Shown: positions 1 through 9,100 of the stretch, piece by piece
How the letters are laid out: each line of letters opens with the position of its first letter
Numbering within the stretch: the stretch's first letter is position 1
NCBI RefSeq assembly: GCF_010723735.1
Contig: NZ_BLLB01000002.1
Coordinates: 5,146,001 to 5,210,000 of the forward strand
Length of the DNA stretch: 64,000 bases
Reading direction: 5' to 3'
DNA from: Mycolicibacterium hippocampi
Lineage (GTDB): Bacteria > Actinomycetota > Actinomycetes > Mycobacteriales > Mycobacteriaceae
Position numbers and translations under genes: made by a program
Notes under the pieces: model-generated
What the model was told of the DNA's origin: nothing
The model's input: only the letters and a program-made list of their open reading frames with translations
Database searches by the model: none

Positions 1-329
1 TGGTGATCGTCGGGGTCACCTCGTCGTTCCCGCTGATGGCCGCGGCGACGTTCGTCATCGGCGTCACCGACGGCGCGGGCATGGTCATCTGGGGCACGCT
101 GCTGCAGCGCCGGGTCCCGCCGGCGATGCTGGGCAGGGTGTCGAGCCTGGACTTCTTCGTGTCGCTGGCGTTCATGCCGGTGTCATTCGCGGTCGTGGGC
201 CCGCTGTCCAAGGTCGTCTCGATGGAGGCTATCTTCCTGGTGGCCGGAGTAACACCGATGCTGCTGGCCGCGGTGGCCGTGTGCGCCGCCAGGATGCGCC
301 GCGACGAACTCGCCCACCCGCTGCGCTGA
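1..329 (+). CDS. MFS transporter, C-terminal fragment (cut by window edge)
   Basis: The reading frame is open at the left edge and ends at TGA 327-329. The visible 108 residues are the last part of a major facilitator carrier: hydrophobic helices are joined by a loop reading PPAMLGRVSSLDFFVS, typical of the MFS_3 (EntS-like exporter) branch, and a short basic tail follows the last helix. It acts in the cytoplasmic membrane. The substrate cannot be told from this fragment. It lies directly upstream of the first monooxygenase, in the same orientation, but a regulatory element at 345-353 separates the two, so they are probably separate transcription units. Confidence 0.75.
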   Translation, partial: VIVGVTSSFPLMAAATFVIGVTDGAGMVIWGTLLQRRVPPAMLGRVSSLDFFVSLAFMPVSFAVVGPLSKVVSMEAIFLVAGVTPMLLAAVAVCAARMRRDELAHPLR

Positions 330-344
330 GCCTCAACCGGTTTG

Positions 345-353
345 CGGCGCAAT
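345..353 (+). promoter_or_regulatory. Island motif copy 1 (CGGCGCAAT)
   Basis: A copy of the CGGCGYAATR element found at transcription-unit heads across the island. It ends 56 nt before the ATG of the monooxygenase at 409. The orientation is the same as at the other copies (CAAT end towards the gene). Its role as an activator or promoter site is inferred from recurrence. Confidence 0.55.
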
Positions 354-408
354 CACTGCGGTACCGGCACGTCACCCCCCAGTAACGCCGCTCCATTTGG
401 CTCTGTGC

Positions 409-1707
409 ATGACCAAGAAGTTCCATCTGGCGTGGTTCCTCAATTTTGTCGCCGACGAATGGAACGGCACCTGGGGCGACGGCGCCCGTGACTTCACCGG
501 GGAGTTCTATGTCGAGATGGCTCGCGACCTGGAGCGCGCCAAGTTCGACTACGTGCTCATCGAGGACAAGCTCATGGTGTCGACGGCCTACGGCGGCACC
601 ATGGAGTACGACCTCAAGCACGGCGTGAATCCCAAACACGACCCGGTTCCGCTCGCGGTGCTGATGGCCAACGCCACCGACCGACTGGGTGTCGTCCCTA
701 CGATGTCGACAAGCTTCTACCCGCCGTTCCTGCTGGCCCGACTGTGCAGCACCATCGACCACATCGCCCGCGGGCGGTTCGGCTGGAACGTCGTCACCTC
801 CGCCGAGGACCGCGCCGCCCAGAACTTCGGGCTCGACAAGCTCTACGAGCACGACGAGCGGTATGTGCGTGCCAGCGAATACCTCGATCTGGTCGGCAAG
901 CTCTGGGAGTCGTGGGAACCCGACGCCGTCGAACGCGACCACACCACAGGGGTATACGCCAACTACAAGAAAGTGCACACCGTCGATTTCGTGGGCAAGT
1001 ACTACAAGTCGCGCGGCCCGTTGAACACCGCACCCTCCCCGCAGTACCGTCCCACGATCGCCCAGGCCGGCGCGTCGCCGCCGGGCCGGGAGCTGGCCGC
1101 CCAGCACGCGGACACCATCGTGGCACCGGCCAACGGCGTCGAGGCGATGAAGGCCTACCGTGACGACATCCATGCCCGGATGACGGCACACGGTCGAGAT
1201 CCCGAGCACTGCAAAGTGTTCTATTTGGTCTCCCCCATCGTCGCCGACACCCGCGAGGAGGCGTTGGCCAAACGCGATCGCTGGTTCAACGATCCGCTGT
1301 ACATCGAGTACATGTTGGCCGAGATCTCGTCGATCACCGAGATTGATTTCGCCCAGTTCGATCTGGACGAGCCACTACCGGAGGTGTGGACCAACGGTGA
1401 ACGCGGGTCGCTGGAGAGCTTCATATCCCGGGGCAAGGACAAGACCTTGCGCGAACTGGTGACGGGTAGCGGACTCACCGGAAATGTCCAGTTCGTCGGC
1501 ACACCCGACGAGGTCGCCGAGGAGATGGGTTCGGTGATGGAGCAGGTGGGCGGCGACGGCTTCCTGATCACCAGCCCGGTGATGCGGCTCAACCGCCGCT
1601 ACGTCACCGAGATCACCGACGGCCTGGTGCCCGCGCTGCAGAAGCGGGGCCTGACCCGCGGCGACTACACCACCACGATGCTGCGCGACCACCTGCGCGA
1701 ATTCTGA
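409..1707 (+). CDS. FMN-dependent monooxygenase, NtaA/SnaA/DszA family (copy 1)
   Basis: A 432-residue luciferase-like monooxygenase that should use FMNH2 from a separate reductase and O2 to oxidise an unknown substrate in the cytosol. Family hallmarks are the N-terminal FHLAWFLNF strand, GWNVVTSAEDRAAQNFG in the first third, and RGPLNTAPSPQYRP followed by QAGASPPGRELAA near the middle. ATG 409 was chosen because it gives MTKKFHL, matching the paralogs; a TTG at 397 is also in frame. No clear Shine-Dalgarno sequence is visible. The RibBA-like gene starts 2 nt after its stop, so the two are surely cotranscribed. It belongs to the AEDRAAQNFG subgroup with the copies at 13388, 14735, 16081 and 27141. 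Confidence 0.85.
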   Translation: MTKKFHLAWFLNFVADEWNGTWGDGARDFTGEFYVEMARDLERAKFDYVLIEDKLMVSTAYGGTMEYDLKHGVNPKHDPVPLAVLMANATDRLGVVPTMSTSFYPPFLLARLCSTIDHIARGRFGWNVVTSAEDRAAQNFGLDKLYEHDERYVRASEYLDLVGKLWESWEPDAVERDHTTGVYANYKKVHTVDFVGKYYKSRGPLNTAPSPQYRPTIAQAGASPPGRELAAQHADTIVAPANGVEAMKAYRDDIHARMTAHGRDPEHCKVFYLVSPIVADTREEALAKRDRWFNDPLYIEYMLAEISSITEIDFAQFDLDEPLPEVWTNGERGSLESFISRGKDKTLRELVTGSGLTGNVQFVGTPDEVAEEMGSVMEQVGGDGFLITSPVMRLNRRYVTEITDGLVPALQKRGLTRGDYTTTMLRDHLREF

Positions 1708-1709
1708 GG

Positions 1710-2813
1710 ATGACGGTCATCGAAGCGCGACCGCGCAACTCGGGCATCGACGACTCCGGCCGCTCCGCGGTTGCGGTCGGGGTCGCGGCTTTGAAGTCGG
1801 GCGGAATGGTGATCGTGGTCGACGCTGAAAACCCGGACGATGACGGCGATCTCATGATCGCCGCCTCTCATGCCACACCCGATCGAGTGGCGTTCATGAT
1901 GCGTCACACAAGTGGCATCCTCTGCGTCCCGATGCTCGTGACCGACCTCGATCGGCTGCATCTGCCTCCGATGGTTGCGCTCAACGAGGATCCCAACGGT
2001 GCCGGCTACACGGTGTCGGTGAACGCCCGCAACGGTATCGGCAGCGGAATCTCGGCGGCTGACCGGGCCAGGACAATATCGATACTTGCCGACCCCAGCA
2101 GCAAGCCGAGTGACCTGAACAGACCCGGCCACGTCTTCCCGTTACGGGCGGTCGAGGGAGGGGTGCTTCGCCGGGCAGGACACACGGAGGCAGCCGTCGA
2201 TCTGGCTCGGTTGTCGGGGCTGCCACCCGTCGCGGTGATCTGCGAGGTTGTCGACGACGACGGTGCGGCACTGCGCGGTTCCCGGCTGCGCCTCTTCGCC
2301 GCCCAACACCGGTTGCCCATCGTCACGATGTCCGAACTGGTCACCTATCGACGCAGTACCGAACGGCTGGTCGAATTCAAGGCGGCCAGCCGACTGCCCA
2401 CCGACTACGGCGTGTTCCGGGCGTGCGGTTTCCGTTCGGTACTCGATGGCCGAGAGCATCTGGCGCTGGTGATGGGAGATATTGCGGAGCCGGGGGTTTC
2501 GCCCACACTGGTACGCGTCCACACCGAGTGCTTGATAGGCAACGTCTTCGGCTCCGAGGGCTGCGACTGCGATGCACAGTTGGCCTATGCGATGAAGATG
2601 GTTGCAGCCGAGGGCCGAGGTGTTGTGCTCTACCTACGTGGCCACGCAGACCCACACGGAGGCACGGATGCCCGCGATCAGGGGGTGGCCGCGCAGATCC
2701 TCGCAGACCTCGGGGTGCGGCACATGCGCCTGTTGACGAACCATCAGGTCGGTCGGACCGAGCTGGTCGGCTATGGCCTCGAAGTCGTCGAAACACTGCC
2801 ACTGCCTGCCTGA
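1710..2813 (+). CDS. Degenerate RibBA-like protein (DHBP synthase + GTP cyclohydrolase II domains)
   Basis: 367 residues. The N-terminal domain (about 15-215) resembles 3,4-dihydroxy-2-butanone-4-phosphate synthase and keeps SDLNRPGHVFPLRA (134-147) and GHTEA (157-161). The acidic loop that reads DDEDRENEGD in E. coli RibB is DAENPDDDGD here, losing the Arg. The C-terminal domain (about 222-365) resembles GTP cyclohydrolase II: the zinc cysteines C274, C285 and C287 and the RLLTN motif are present. The catalytic RQEGRGIG loop is replaced by RGHADPHG, and roughly 30 residues after it are missing. GTP cyclohydrolase activity is therefore doubtful. Mycobacterial RibA1 (Rv1940), which also sits near a flavin monooxygenase, is a possible relative. 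It may support flavin supply, regulate it, or have a new activity. Confidence 0.7.
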   Translation: MTVIEARPRNSGIDDSGRSAVAVGVAALKSGGMVIVVDAENPDDDGDLMIAASHATPDRVAFMMRHTSGILCVPMLVTDLDRLHLPPMVALNEDPNGAGYTVSVNARNGIGSGISAADRARTISILADPSSKPSDLNRPGHVFPLRAVEGGVLRRAGHTEAAVDLARLSGLPPVAVICEVVDDDGAALRGSRLRLFAAQHRLPIVTMSELVTYRRSTERLVEFKAASRLPTDYGVFRACGFRSVLDGREHLALVMGDIAEPGVSPTLVRVHTECLIGNVFGSEGCDCDAQLAYAMKMVAAEGRGVVLYLRGHADPHGGTDARDQGVAAQILADLGVRHMRLLTNHQVGRTELVGYGLEVVETLPLPA

Positions 2814-2853
2814 TTCAGTCCACGATGTAACCGGGGCGAATCACCAATGGCAG

Positions 2854-2867
2854 ATTGCGTTAACAAT
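2854..2867. promoter_or_regulatory. AT-rich inverted repeat, possible GntR operator
   Basis: ATTG-N6-CAAT with a GTTAAC centre, about 50 nt before the GTG of the GntR gene at 2916. On one strand it contains TTAACAATG, comparable with TTAACAAATG in the inverted repeat at 5250-5264 before the paralogous GntR gene. A CACCAAT sequence lies next to both sites. An operator role is inferred. Confidence 0.3.
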
Positions 2868-2915
2868 GTGCTGCTTCCATGTGCGGGTCGGGGGTGGCGA
2901 AGGGAGCACCGAACA

Positions 2916-3719
2916 GTGTCAGCGGGCGAACCATACGGGCGGTGTAGGCCGAAGTTCCGGCATACCGGGTCGATCCGTCCCGACGTGCTCTACCAACGAC
3001 AGCGCCACAGTCCGGACCGGCTGAACAACTCTCAACGGCGCACCTACGACCTGCTGCGGTCGTCCATCCTGTCGACGAGCAAAAGCCTGCTACTTGTCGA
3101 ACGGGAACTCACCGATGCCCTCTCGGCCAGCCGGGGCACGGTGCGAGCCGTACTACAGCAACTAGCCCGGGAGGGTCTGGTCACCCGCGAACCAAAGAAT
3201 GGAACCCGAGCCACCGGTTCGCTGCTGCTGCCCCTCGATGAGCTCAGGACGATGGCCCAGCTTCCCGGCGACTGTTCTCCCCCGGTCGAGTCCCGCACGA
3301 TCGAATGCCGGCCGGTCGGTTGCCCGCCGGTGGTGCGTGACCGCCTGCGGCTGACCGCCGGCTGGAACGTCCTGATGATCGAAAGCCTGATGGTCCACGA
3401 CGGGCTCACGATCGGGGTCGCAGTCGGCTACATCGGCGTGAGCGAGTCGCAGTCTCGCCGTATCGATGCGGAGGGTCAGGACGTCATCTCGATCCTGGAG
3501 CGGCAGCTCGGCATCCGCATCGGCCCCAGCCGCACCACCGTCAGCGCCGTCACCGCCGACGAAGAGACCGCTGACCTGATCGGTGTCGACATCGGCGCTC
3601 CACTGATCTGGCTCGAGGATGTCCTCGAAGACCAGGAGGGACGGCCCAGGGCTCTATCGCAGCTCCGCCTGCGCGGTGACCGAGTCGCGTTCAGCGCCAA
3701 CGCCCGTCGAACCGCTTGA
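2916..3719 (+). CDS. GntR-family regulator with UTRA ligand domain (copy 1)
   Basis: 267 residues from GTG 2916, chosen because AGGGAG sits about 9 nt upstream and because this start matches the length of the paralog at 5356; an ATG at 2847 is in frame but lacks a ribosome site. The winged helix includes ELTDALSASRGTVRAVLQQLAREGLV. The C-terminal half resembles the UTRA fold of HutC/FarR-type regulators, ending in LSQLRLRGDRVAFSA. Before the winged helix is a conserved basic segment (LYQRQRHSPDRLNNSQRRTYDLLRS) shared with the second copy. It should bind DNA as a dimer and respond to a small metabolite. It lies downstream of the monooxygenase/RibBA pair and faces a second monooxygenase tail to tail. 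Confidence 0.75.
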   Translation: MSAGEPYGRCRPKFRHTGSIRPDVLYQRQRHSPDRLNNSQRRTYDLLRSSILSTSKSLLLVERELTDALSASRGTVRAVLQQLAREGLVTREPKNGTRATGSLLLPLDELRTMAQLPGDCSPPVESRTIECRPVGCPPVVRDRLRLTAGWNVLMIESLMVHDGLTIGVAVGYIGVSESQSRRIDAEGQDVISILERQLGIRIGPSRTTVSAVTADEETADLIGVDIGAPLIWLEDVLEDQEGRPRALSQLRLRGDRVAFSANARRTA

Positions 3720-3725
3720 AGGTTC
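3709..3725. terminator. Short hairpin between convergent genes
   Basis: GAACC, a 7-nt loop, and GGTTC span the stop of the GntR gene (3719) and the stop of the convergent monooxygenase (3724). The 5-bp stem has no T-tract, so it is only a weak bidirectional terminator candidate. Confidence 0.25.
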
Positions 3726-5040
3726 AGAAGCTGGTCAGGTTTCCGCGTAGGTGCGGGGAGCCATAGGAAGTCCGAGCGAGTCCGCGTACCTGTAGCTCCG
3801 GCACCAAGCCATCGGCGATCTCGGCTACCACCCGCCGGTTGAGGGGCCCGGCCACGAACAGCACACCGTCACCGCCGACCTCACCGATCATCTTGCCCAG
3901 CTGGTCGGCCACCTCAGCCGGGGTGCCCACCGGTTCGATGGCATGAGTCTGCGCCGCGACTTCTCGCAGGGTGCGGCCTGGATCACCCAGACGTGCAGCC
4001 AACGAACTCTGGTGGCCGTTGGTCTCGAACGTCGCGGACAGGTCCCGCAGCGGGGTGTCGACGTCGTAGGGCGAAAAATCGATATCGGTGATGAAGCCGA
4101 GACCCGCCAGCCCGGCCTCGGGATTTTCCCAGACCTCGTCGTCGTGACGCTTCTTGCGGTCCACCGCTTCCGCATGGGTCTCCCCCAGGTAAGGCGTACA
4201 CAGGAACAACACCTTGACTCCGGCGGGATCTCGCCCCGCCGCTTCCGCACGGCCGAGGACGTCGTCGCGGTACTCCTTCATCTCCTCCACAGAGGTCGCT
4301 GCGGCGATGATGCTGTCCGCGTTCCGGGCGGCGAATTCACGGCCGGCAGATGATCCGCCGGCCTGGATCAGAGCCGGCCGGCCCTGGGGAGGCGGGGCGG
4401 TGTTCAACGGTCCGCGACTGCGAAAGAACCGACCGCTGAAATCCACCGGTCGCACCTTGGTGTGATCAGCGAAGACTTCGGCCTCGAGGTCGGCAACCAC
4501 GGCGTCGGCGTCCCACGACGACCACAATGCGCAGACCGCATCGGTCATCTCCTGCGCGATCTCGTAGCGGAGGTCGTGCGCCGGCTGGCCCTGGTTGCCG
4601 TAATTCTGCGCGGCCCGGTCCGAGCTACCCGTCACGATGTTCCACCCCGCCCGGCCGGCGGACAGGTTGTCCAGCGTCGCGACCAGCCGGGCCAGCAGGT
4701 AGGGCTGATACTCCGTCACCGCCAGCGTGGGGACAACACCGATATGCTTTGTTGCGCTGAGCATCACAGTGGCCAGCACTGCCGGATCGTGCTTGGGCAC
4801 CGCTCGTGCGTGCTGAAGGTAGTAACGCGTCGATGCTTCGTACCCATCGGGCACGTAGGCGGAGTCTTCGATGATCAGATAATCGAAGCAGGCACGTTCG
4901 AGCGCGCGGATGAAATCGACATGGAACTCACCGTTCATCCAGCTGGTTGCGGCGTTGCCGCGCCACTGACTCTTCCAGTCGTGCACCCCGAAGCCGTTGC
5001 CGAGAAACCAGGCCAGGTGCATCCTTTGATCGCTGTCCAC
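3724..5040 (-). CDS. FMN-dependent monooxygenase, NtaA/SnaA/DszA family (copy 2)
   Basis: 438 residues from GTG 5040, chosen for a GAGGAGG ribosome site 5 nt upstream; an in-frame extension to 5082 lacks one. The luciferase-like signature is clear: MHLAWFLGNGFGVHDW, GWNIVTGSSDRAAQNYG and RGPLNTAPPPQGRPALIQAGGS. With the copy at 21363 it forms a second subgroup (SSDRAAQNYG and NGHQSSLA), distinct from the SAEDRAAQNFG group, so its substrate probably differs. It needs reduced FMN from a partner reductase; none is adjacent, the nearest being at 31836-32818. It is divergent from the GntR gene at 5356, which is the most likely local regulator. Confidence 0.85.
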   Translation of the reverse strand: MDSDQRMHLAWFLGNGFGVHDWKSQWRGNAATSWMNGEFHVDFIRALERACFDYLIIEDSAYVPDGYEASTRYYLQHARAVPKHDPAVLATVMLSATKHIGVVPTLAVTEYQPYLLARLVATLDNLSAGRAGWNIVTGSSDRAAQNYGNQGQPAHDLRYEIAQEMTDAVCALWSSWDADAVVADLEAEVFADHTKVRPVDFSGRFFRSRGPLNTAPPPQGRPALIQAGGSSAGREFAARNADSIIAAATSVEEMKEYRDDVLGRAEAAGRDPAGVKVLFLCTPYLGETHAEAVDRKKRHDDEVWENPEAGLAGLGFITDIDFSPYDVDTPLRDLSATFETNGHQSSLAARLGDPGRTLREVAAQTHAIEPVGTPAEVADQLGKMIGEVGGDGVLFVAGPLNRRVVAEIADGLVPELQVRGLARTSYGSPHLRGNLTSF

Positions 5041-5154
5041 CCGAGCCTCCTCGCCGACGCCGACCCCTGGTTCCCCCACCACCGGATGTTGTGTGTTGTG
5101 GAACCACTCAATCCGGCGTGCGTCATCGACGTGTGTCGGACAACGAACGACCCC

Positions 5155-5163
5155 ATTGCGCCG
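5155..5163 (-). promoter_or_regulatory. Island motif copy 2 (CGGCGCAAT)
   Basis: Read on the minus strand as CCGGCGCAATGGG, 115 nt upstream of the monooxygenase start at 5040. It is a member of the CGGCGYAATR set. Confidence 0.55.
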
Positions 5164-5249
5164 GGCCCGGGCGTCGACCCCGGGTGACGGTGATCACCGG
5201 TTGGCCGCGCCCGCGTAAAGCTGCCGACTTCTCATCGGCGAAGAGATGA

Positions 5250-5264
5250 AACAAACCATTTGTT
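5250..5264. promoter_or_regulatory. Perfect inverted repeat AACAAA-CCA-TTTGTT
   Basis: A 15-bp AT-rich perfect palindrome with 6-bp arms in an otherwise GC-rich divergent region between the monooxygenase (start 5040) and the GntR gene (start 5356). The position and symmetry suit an operator for the neighbouring GntR regulator. A related TTGTTAA core lies before the paralogous GntR gene at 2854-2867. Confidence 0.4.
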
Positions 5265-5311
5265 AATTGGTGTCAACACATCCACGCCACCCGCCTGAAG
5301 AGGAGGATTTC

Positions 5312-5359
5312 ATGAGAATCGACCTTCACGAGCTCTTGACCTTCGGCGGTGTGCAGTGA
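5312..5359 (+). CDS. 15-residue leader ORF overlapping the GntR start
   Basis: A very short frame, MRIDLHELLTFGGVQ, with a strong AGGAGGA ribosome site at 5301-5307, 4 nt before the ATG. Its TGA (5357-5359) overlaps the GTG start of the GntR gene (5356-5358), so ribosomes ending here could reinitiate on the regulator. No run of one amino acid points to classic attenuation. The GntR GTG itself has no separate ribosome site, which supports real translation of this leader. Function is unknown; it may only provide coupling. Confidence 0.45.
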   Translation: MRIDLHELLTFGGVQ

Positions 5360-6126
5360 GGCCCAGCCCGACCCGGCCTGTGCGGCCCGAGACGCTCTAC
5401 CAGCGGAACCGCCAGACGCCCGACCGCCTCAACAACTCGATGCGACGGACCTACGACTTGCTGCGTTCGACCCTGCAGAACGGACGTGGTGACCAGTTTC
5501 TCGTCGAGGGCGAGCTCATCGACGCGCTGTCGGCGAGCCGCAACACCGTCCGGGCAGTGCTGCAGCAGCTCGCCAAGGATGGCCTGGTGACCCGAAGCCC
5601 CAAACGCGGGACCCGATCGGCGGCCGCAGTGATGCTGCGCATCAACCAGCTTTCTCCCGTAAGGGAATTCGGTGGCGACGCGAGTATCCGCACCGAGCTC
5701 AAGACCCTCGAGTATCGAACCCTGGGGGGTCTGCGGCTGGTGCGCGAACGACTGCGCCTACCGTCCGATTGGACGGTGCTCATGATCGAGTCGCTGCTCA
5801 TGCAGGACACGCAGCCGCTGGGGATTTCGGTGAGCTATATCGCGATTCACCCCGACGAGTCCCGCGACCTCGAGTTCAACGAGCCCGACCCCCTCCTCTT
5901 CCTGGAGAGGCAGCTCGATGTGAAGATCACCGGCAGTCGTACCACGATCGGCGCCACGGCGGCCGACGCGCAGTCGGCAGCCCTGGTCGGTGTAGTGCTC
6001 GGCGCACCGATGATCTTCTTGGAGGACATCCTCGAGGATGCGAGCGGCCAGCCGCGTGCGCTGTCGCAGTTCCGGATGCGTAGCGACCGGATCGCCTTCA
6101 CGGCGTGTGCGTCGCGTTCGGCCTGA
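5356..6126 (+). CDS. GntR-family regulator with UTRA ligand domain (copy 2)
   Basis: 256 residues from GTG 5356, translationally coupled to the 15-residue leader. The sequence parallels the regulator at 2916: the basic arm LYQRNRQTPDRLNNSMRRTYDLL, the winged helix ELIDALSASRNTVRAVLQQLAKDGLVT, then a UTRA-type domain ending SQFRMRSDRIAFTA. The two regulators flank the copy-2 monooxygenase, so they probably arose by duplication and may respond to related ligands. Its 3' end overlaps the tail of the convergent ABC exporter gene by 29 bp. Likely targets are its own promoter and the divergent monooxygenase, through the inverted repeat at 5250-5264. Confidence 0.8.
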   Translation: MRPSPTRPVRPETLYQRNRQTPDRLNNSMRRTYDLLRSTLQNGRGDQFLVEGELIDALSASRNTVRAVLQQLAKDGLVTRSPKRGTRSAAAVMLRINQLSPVREFGGDASIRTELKTLEYRTLGGLRLVRERLRLPSDWTVLMIESLLMQDTQPLGISVSYIAIHPDESRDLEFNEPDPLLFLERQLDVKITGSRTTIGATAADAQSAALVGVVLGAPMIFLEDILEDASGQPRALSQFRMRSDRIAFTACASRSA

Positions 6127-9100
6127 CTCCGCCCACAGTTCCAAAGCGCTCACCTGTCGGCCGACCTGTGGCTGACGCGGTTGGGCGACGAACCGATTCG
6201 CGAGGTCGGGTCAGTGAGTGGTGCTCGGTGTTGGCCGACCACAGCGCGGCATAGCGGCCGCCCAGTGCCAGCAGCTGCTCGTGGGTGCCGTCCTCGACGA
6301 TCAACCCGTTGTCGACGACCAGCACACGCTGCGCGGCGCGGGCGGTCTGCAGTCGGTGGGCGATGACGATCGTGGTGCGGCCCCGCGACACCTGAGTCAT
6401 GGCACGCTGCACCTGCGCCTCGGTGGCCAGGTCCAGGTTGGCCGTCGCCTCGTCCAGCAGCAGGATGCGCGGGTCCACCAGCAGGGCTCGGGCCAGCCCC
6501 AGCAGTTGGCGCTGCCCGGCCGACAGCGAACCGCCCTGCTCACTGACGGGAGTGTGGTATCCGAGGGGCAGTTCAGCGATGAAGGCGTGCGCACCGACCG
6601 CACGGGCGGCTTGTTCGACGAGCAGATCCGGCGCTTCCGGGTTGCCGTAGGCGATGTTGGAGCGAATCGTTCCGGAGAACAGAAACGGCTCCTGCGGCAC
6701 ATAGCCCAGTTGGCGGCGGTACGCCACCAGGTCGAGCTCCCGCAGAGGCAGCCCGTCGATCAACACGGTGCCGCAGGTGGGGTCATAGAACCGGGCGATC
6801 AATTTGACCAGGGTCGACTTGCCCGCCCCGGTAGTGCCGACCAACGCCACCGTCTGACCCGCCGGGATCTCCAGGGACACATCGTTCATCGCGACAAGGC
6901 CGGTGCTCGGGTAGACGAACGTGACGTGTTCGAGCTGGATCCGGCCGTCGAGCCGCTCCCTGCGGGCACCCGACGCCGCCGCAGGTGTAGCACTCGGCGT
7001 CCTCAACAGCTCGCGTAGCTGGGTCAGCGCAACACCGGCCTGCAGCCACTGATCGAACACGAAGGACAGCTGCTGAATCGGTGTGAAGAACAGATCCAGG
7101 TACAGCAGGAAGGCGATGAGCACGCCGTAGCTGAGGTCGCCTGCGGCCAGGCGCGGTGCCGCGACCGCGAGGGCGATCGCCTTTGCAACGATGCTGAGCA
7201 GTAGCAGGAAGGGAAAGAACCGGGCCATCAACTCGGCCGAGCGCACCCGCGCCGTGCAGTAGGAGTCCGCCAGCACCGCGAACCGCGCCTCGTTGGCCGG
7301 TTGCTGGCAATAGGCCTGGCTCACCGCAACGCCCGCCAGACTCTCCTGCATGTTGCCGTACAGAACCGAGACCCGCTCACGGGCAAGCAGATAGGTCCGC
7401 CCCGACTCGCGGCGGAACCACAGCGTCGCAGCGATGAGGAACGGCAGCACCACGGCGGTCGCCAGCGCCAGCTGTGGATCGAAGATGGCCAGCGCCACCG
7501 CCACCCCGGCGCAGGACAGCAGGCTCACCATCGCCGTCAGCAGGCCCTGCTGCAGGAGCTGGGCGAAGGCCTCCACATCGGAGGTCATCCGGGTCATGAT
7601 GTGGCCCGCCATGAACTGCTCGTAGTAGTTGAGCGCGAGCCGCTGCAGATGGGCGAAGGTGCGCACGCGCAGACCGAACAGCACCCGCTCCGCCGTTCGC
7701 TGGGTGAAGACGACCATCACCCTGGTGTTGATCCAGATCAACACCTGCACCGCCGCAAGCACCAGGCACACCACGACCAGAGCCCGGTGGGAGTTCTTCA
7801 GGACGCCGTGGTCGAGCCCGTACCGAATCAGCATCGGCGCGGAGATCCACAACAGCCCGTCGAACACCACCAGCAGGCTCGCCAACAGCAGTGGCCGGCG
7901 GAACGGTCGGAAAACGCTGCCCATGGAGAGTTCCCGAACCGGCGCGGTCGCCTCGGCCATGTCGATGTCCGGGCTGTCCCGCAAGGGCGGCAACGCCCGC
8001 ACCGCGTCCGTCAGCTTGGGGGAGACGCTCGACAGCCCGGCCAGCGTGGAGGCATCTCCACTCATCCCGGGACCCTGCGACCCCGAGGCCGCCCGGGTGG
8101 CCGCCTCGCTGGTGAAGCTGCTCATCTTCGGCGCGCCCATCCGGGACACTCCCTCGGGCCAAGCGGCCTCGTCGAGCTCGGTCACCGGCGCCTCGGCCGA
8201 TGCCGAGGCGGCGGATTCCGCTGCGGGGCCGGTCAGCAGCTCTCGAAACAGCTCCGACCGCCCGAGCAGCTCCTCGGTCGTTCCGCTGTCGACGATCCGG
8301 CCCCGGTCCAGCACGATCACCCGATCGGCGAGCATCAGGGTCGAGCGTCGGTGCGCGATGAGCACCGTGGTGCGTCGGGCGCGCACCTCCTCCAGTGAGC
8401 GGTGCACTGCGTGTTCGGTGCGTGCGTCGATCGCCGACGTGGCGTCGTCGAGGATGAGCACCGTCGGGTTGGTCAGGGCCGCGCGAGCCAGCGCCAGTCG
8501 CTGGCGTTGGCCACCGGACAGCGTGAAGCCACGCTCTCCGACCAGCGTGTCGTAGCCTTCCGGCAGCCCCGCGACGAATCCGTGTGCGTGCGCGGCCACG
8601 GCGGCGCGCTCGATTTCGTCGTCGCCGGCGTCGGGGCGGCCGAATGCGATGTTGTCCCTGATCGTCGTGGAGAACAGGAACCCTTCCTCGAAGACGATGC
8701 CGACCGTCGCGCGCAGCGAGGTCAGGCTGTAGTCGCGGACGTCGCGCCCGTCGAGCCGAACCGTGCCGGCGGTGGGGTCGTGAAAGCGGGCCAGCAGATG
8801 GGCCAACGTCGACTTTCCGGACCCGGACGCGCCGACGATGGCCACCGTCTCCCCCGGCACGACCCGCAGACAGATGTCGTGCAGGACCGGCTCGCCACCG
8901 GAATAACCGAAGTCGACATGGTCGAGTTCGACCAGGCCGACCGGTTCGGTGAGCACGACAGGATCCGGCCGCTCCCGGACGCGCGACTCGATCGACAGCA
9001 GCTCCACGATCCGTTGCGCTCCGGCCCGCGCCTGCTGGCTGGTAGCCATCAGCCCGGACAGGAAGCGTACCGGCGCGACGAGTTGCAGGATGTAGCTGCC

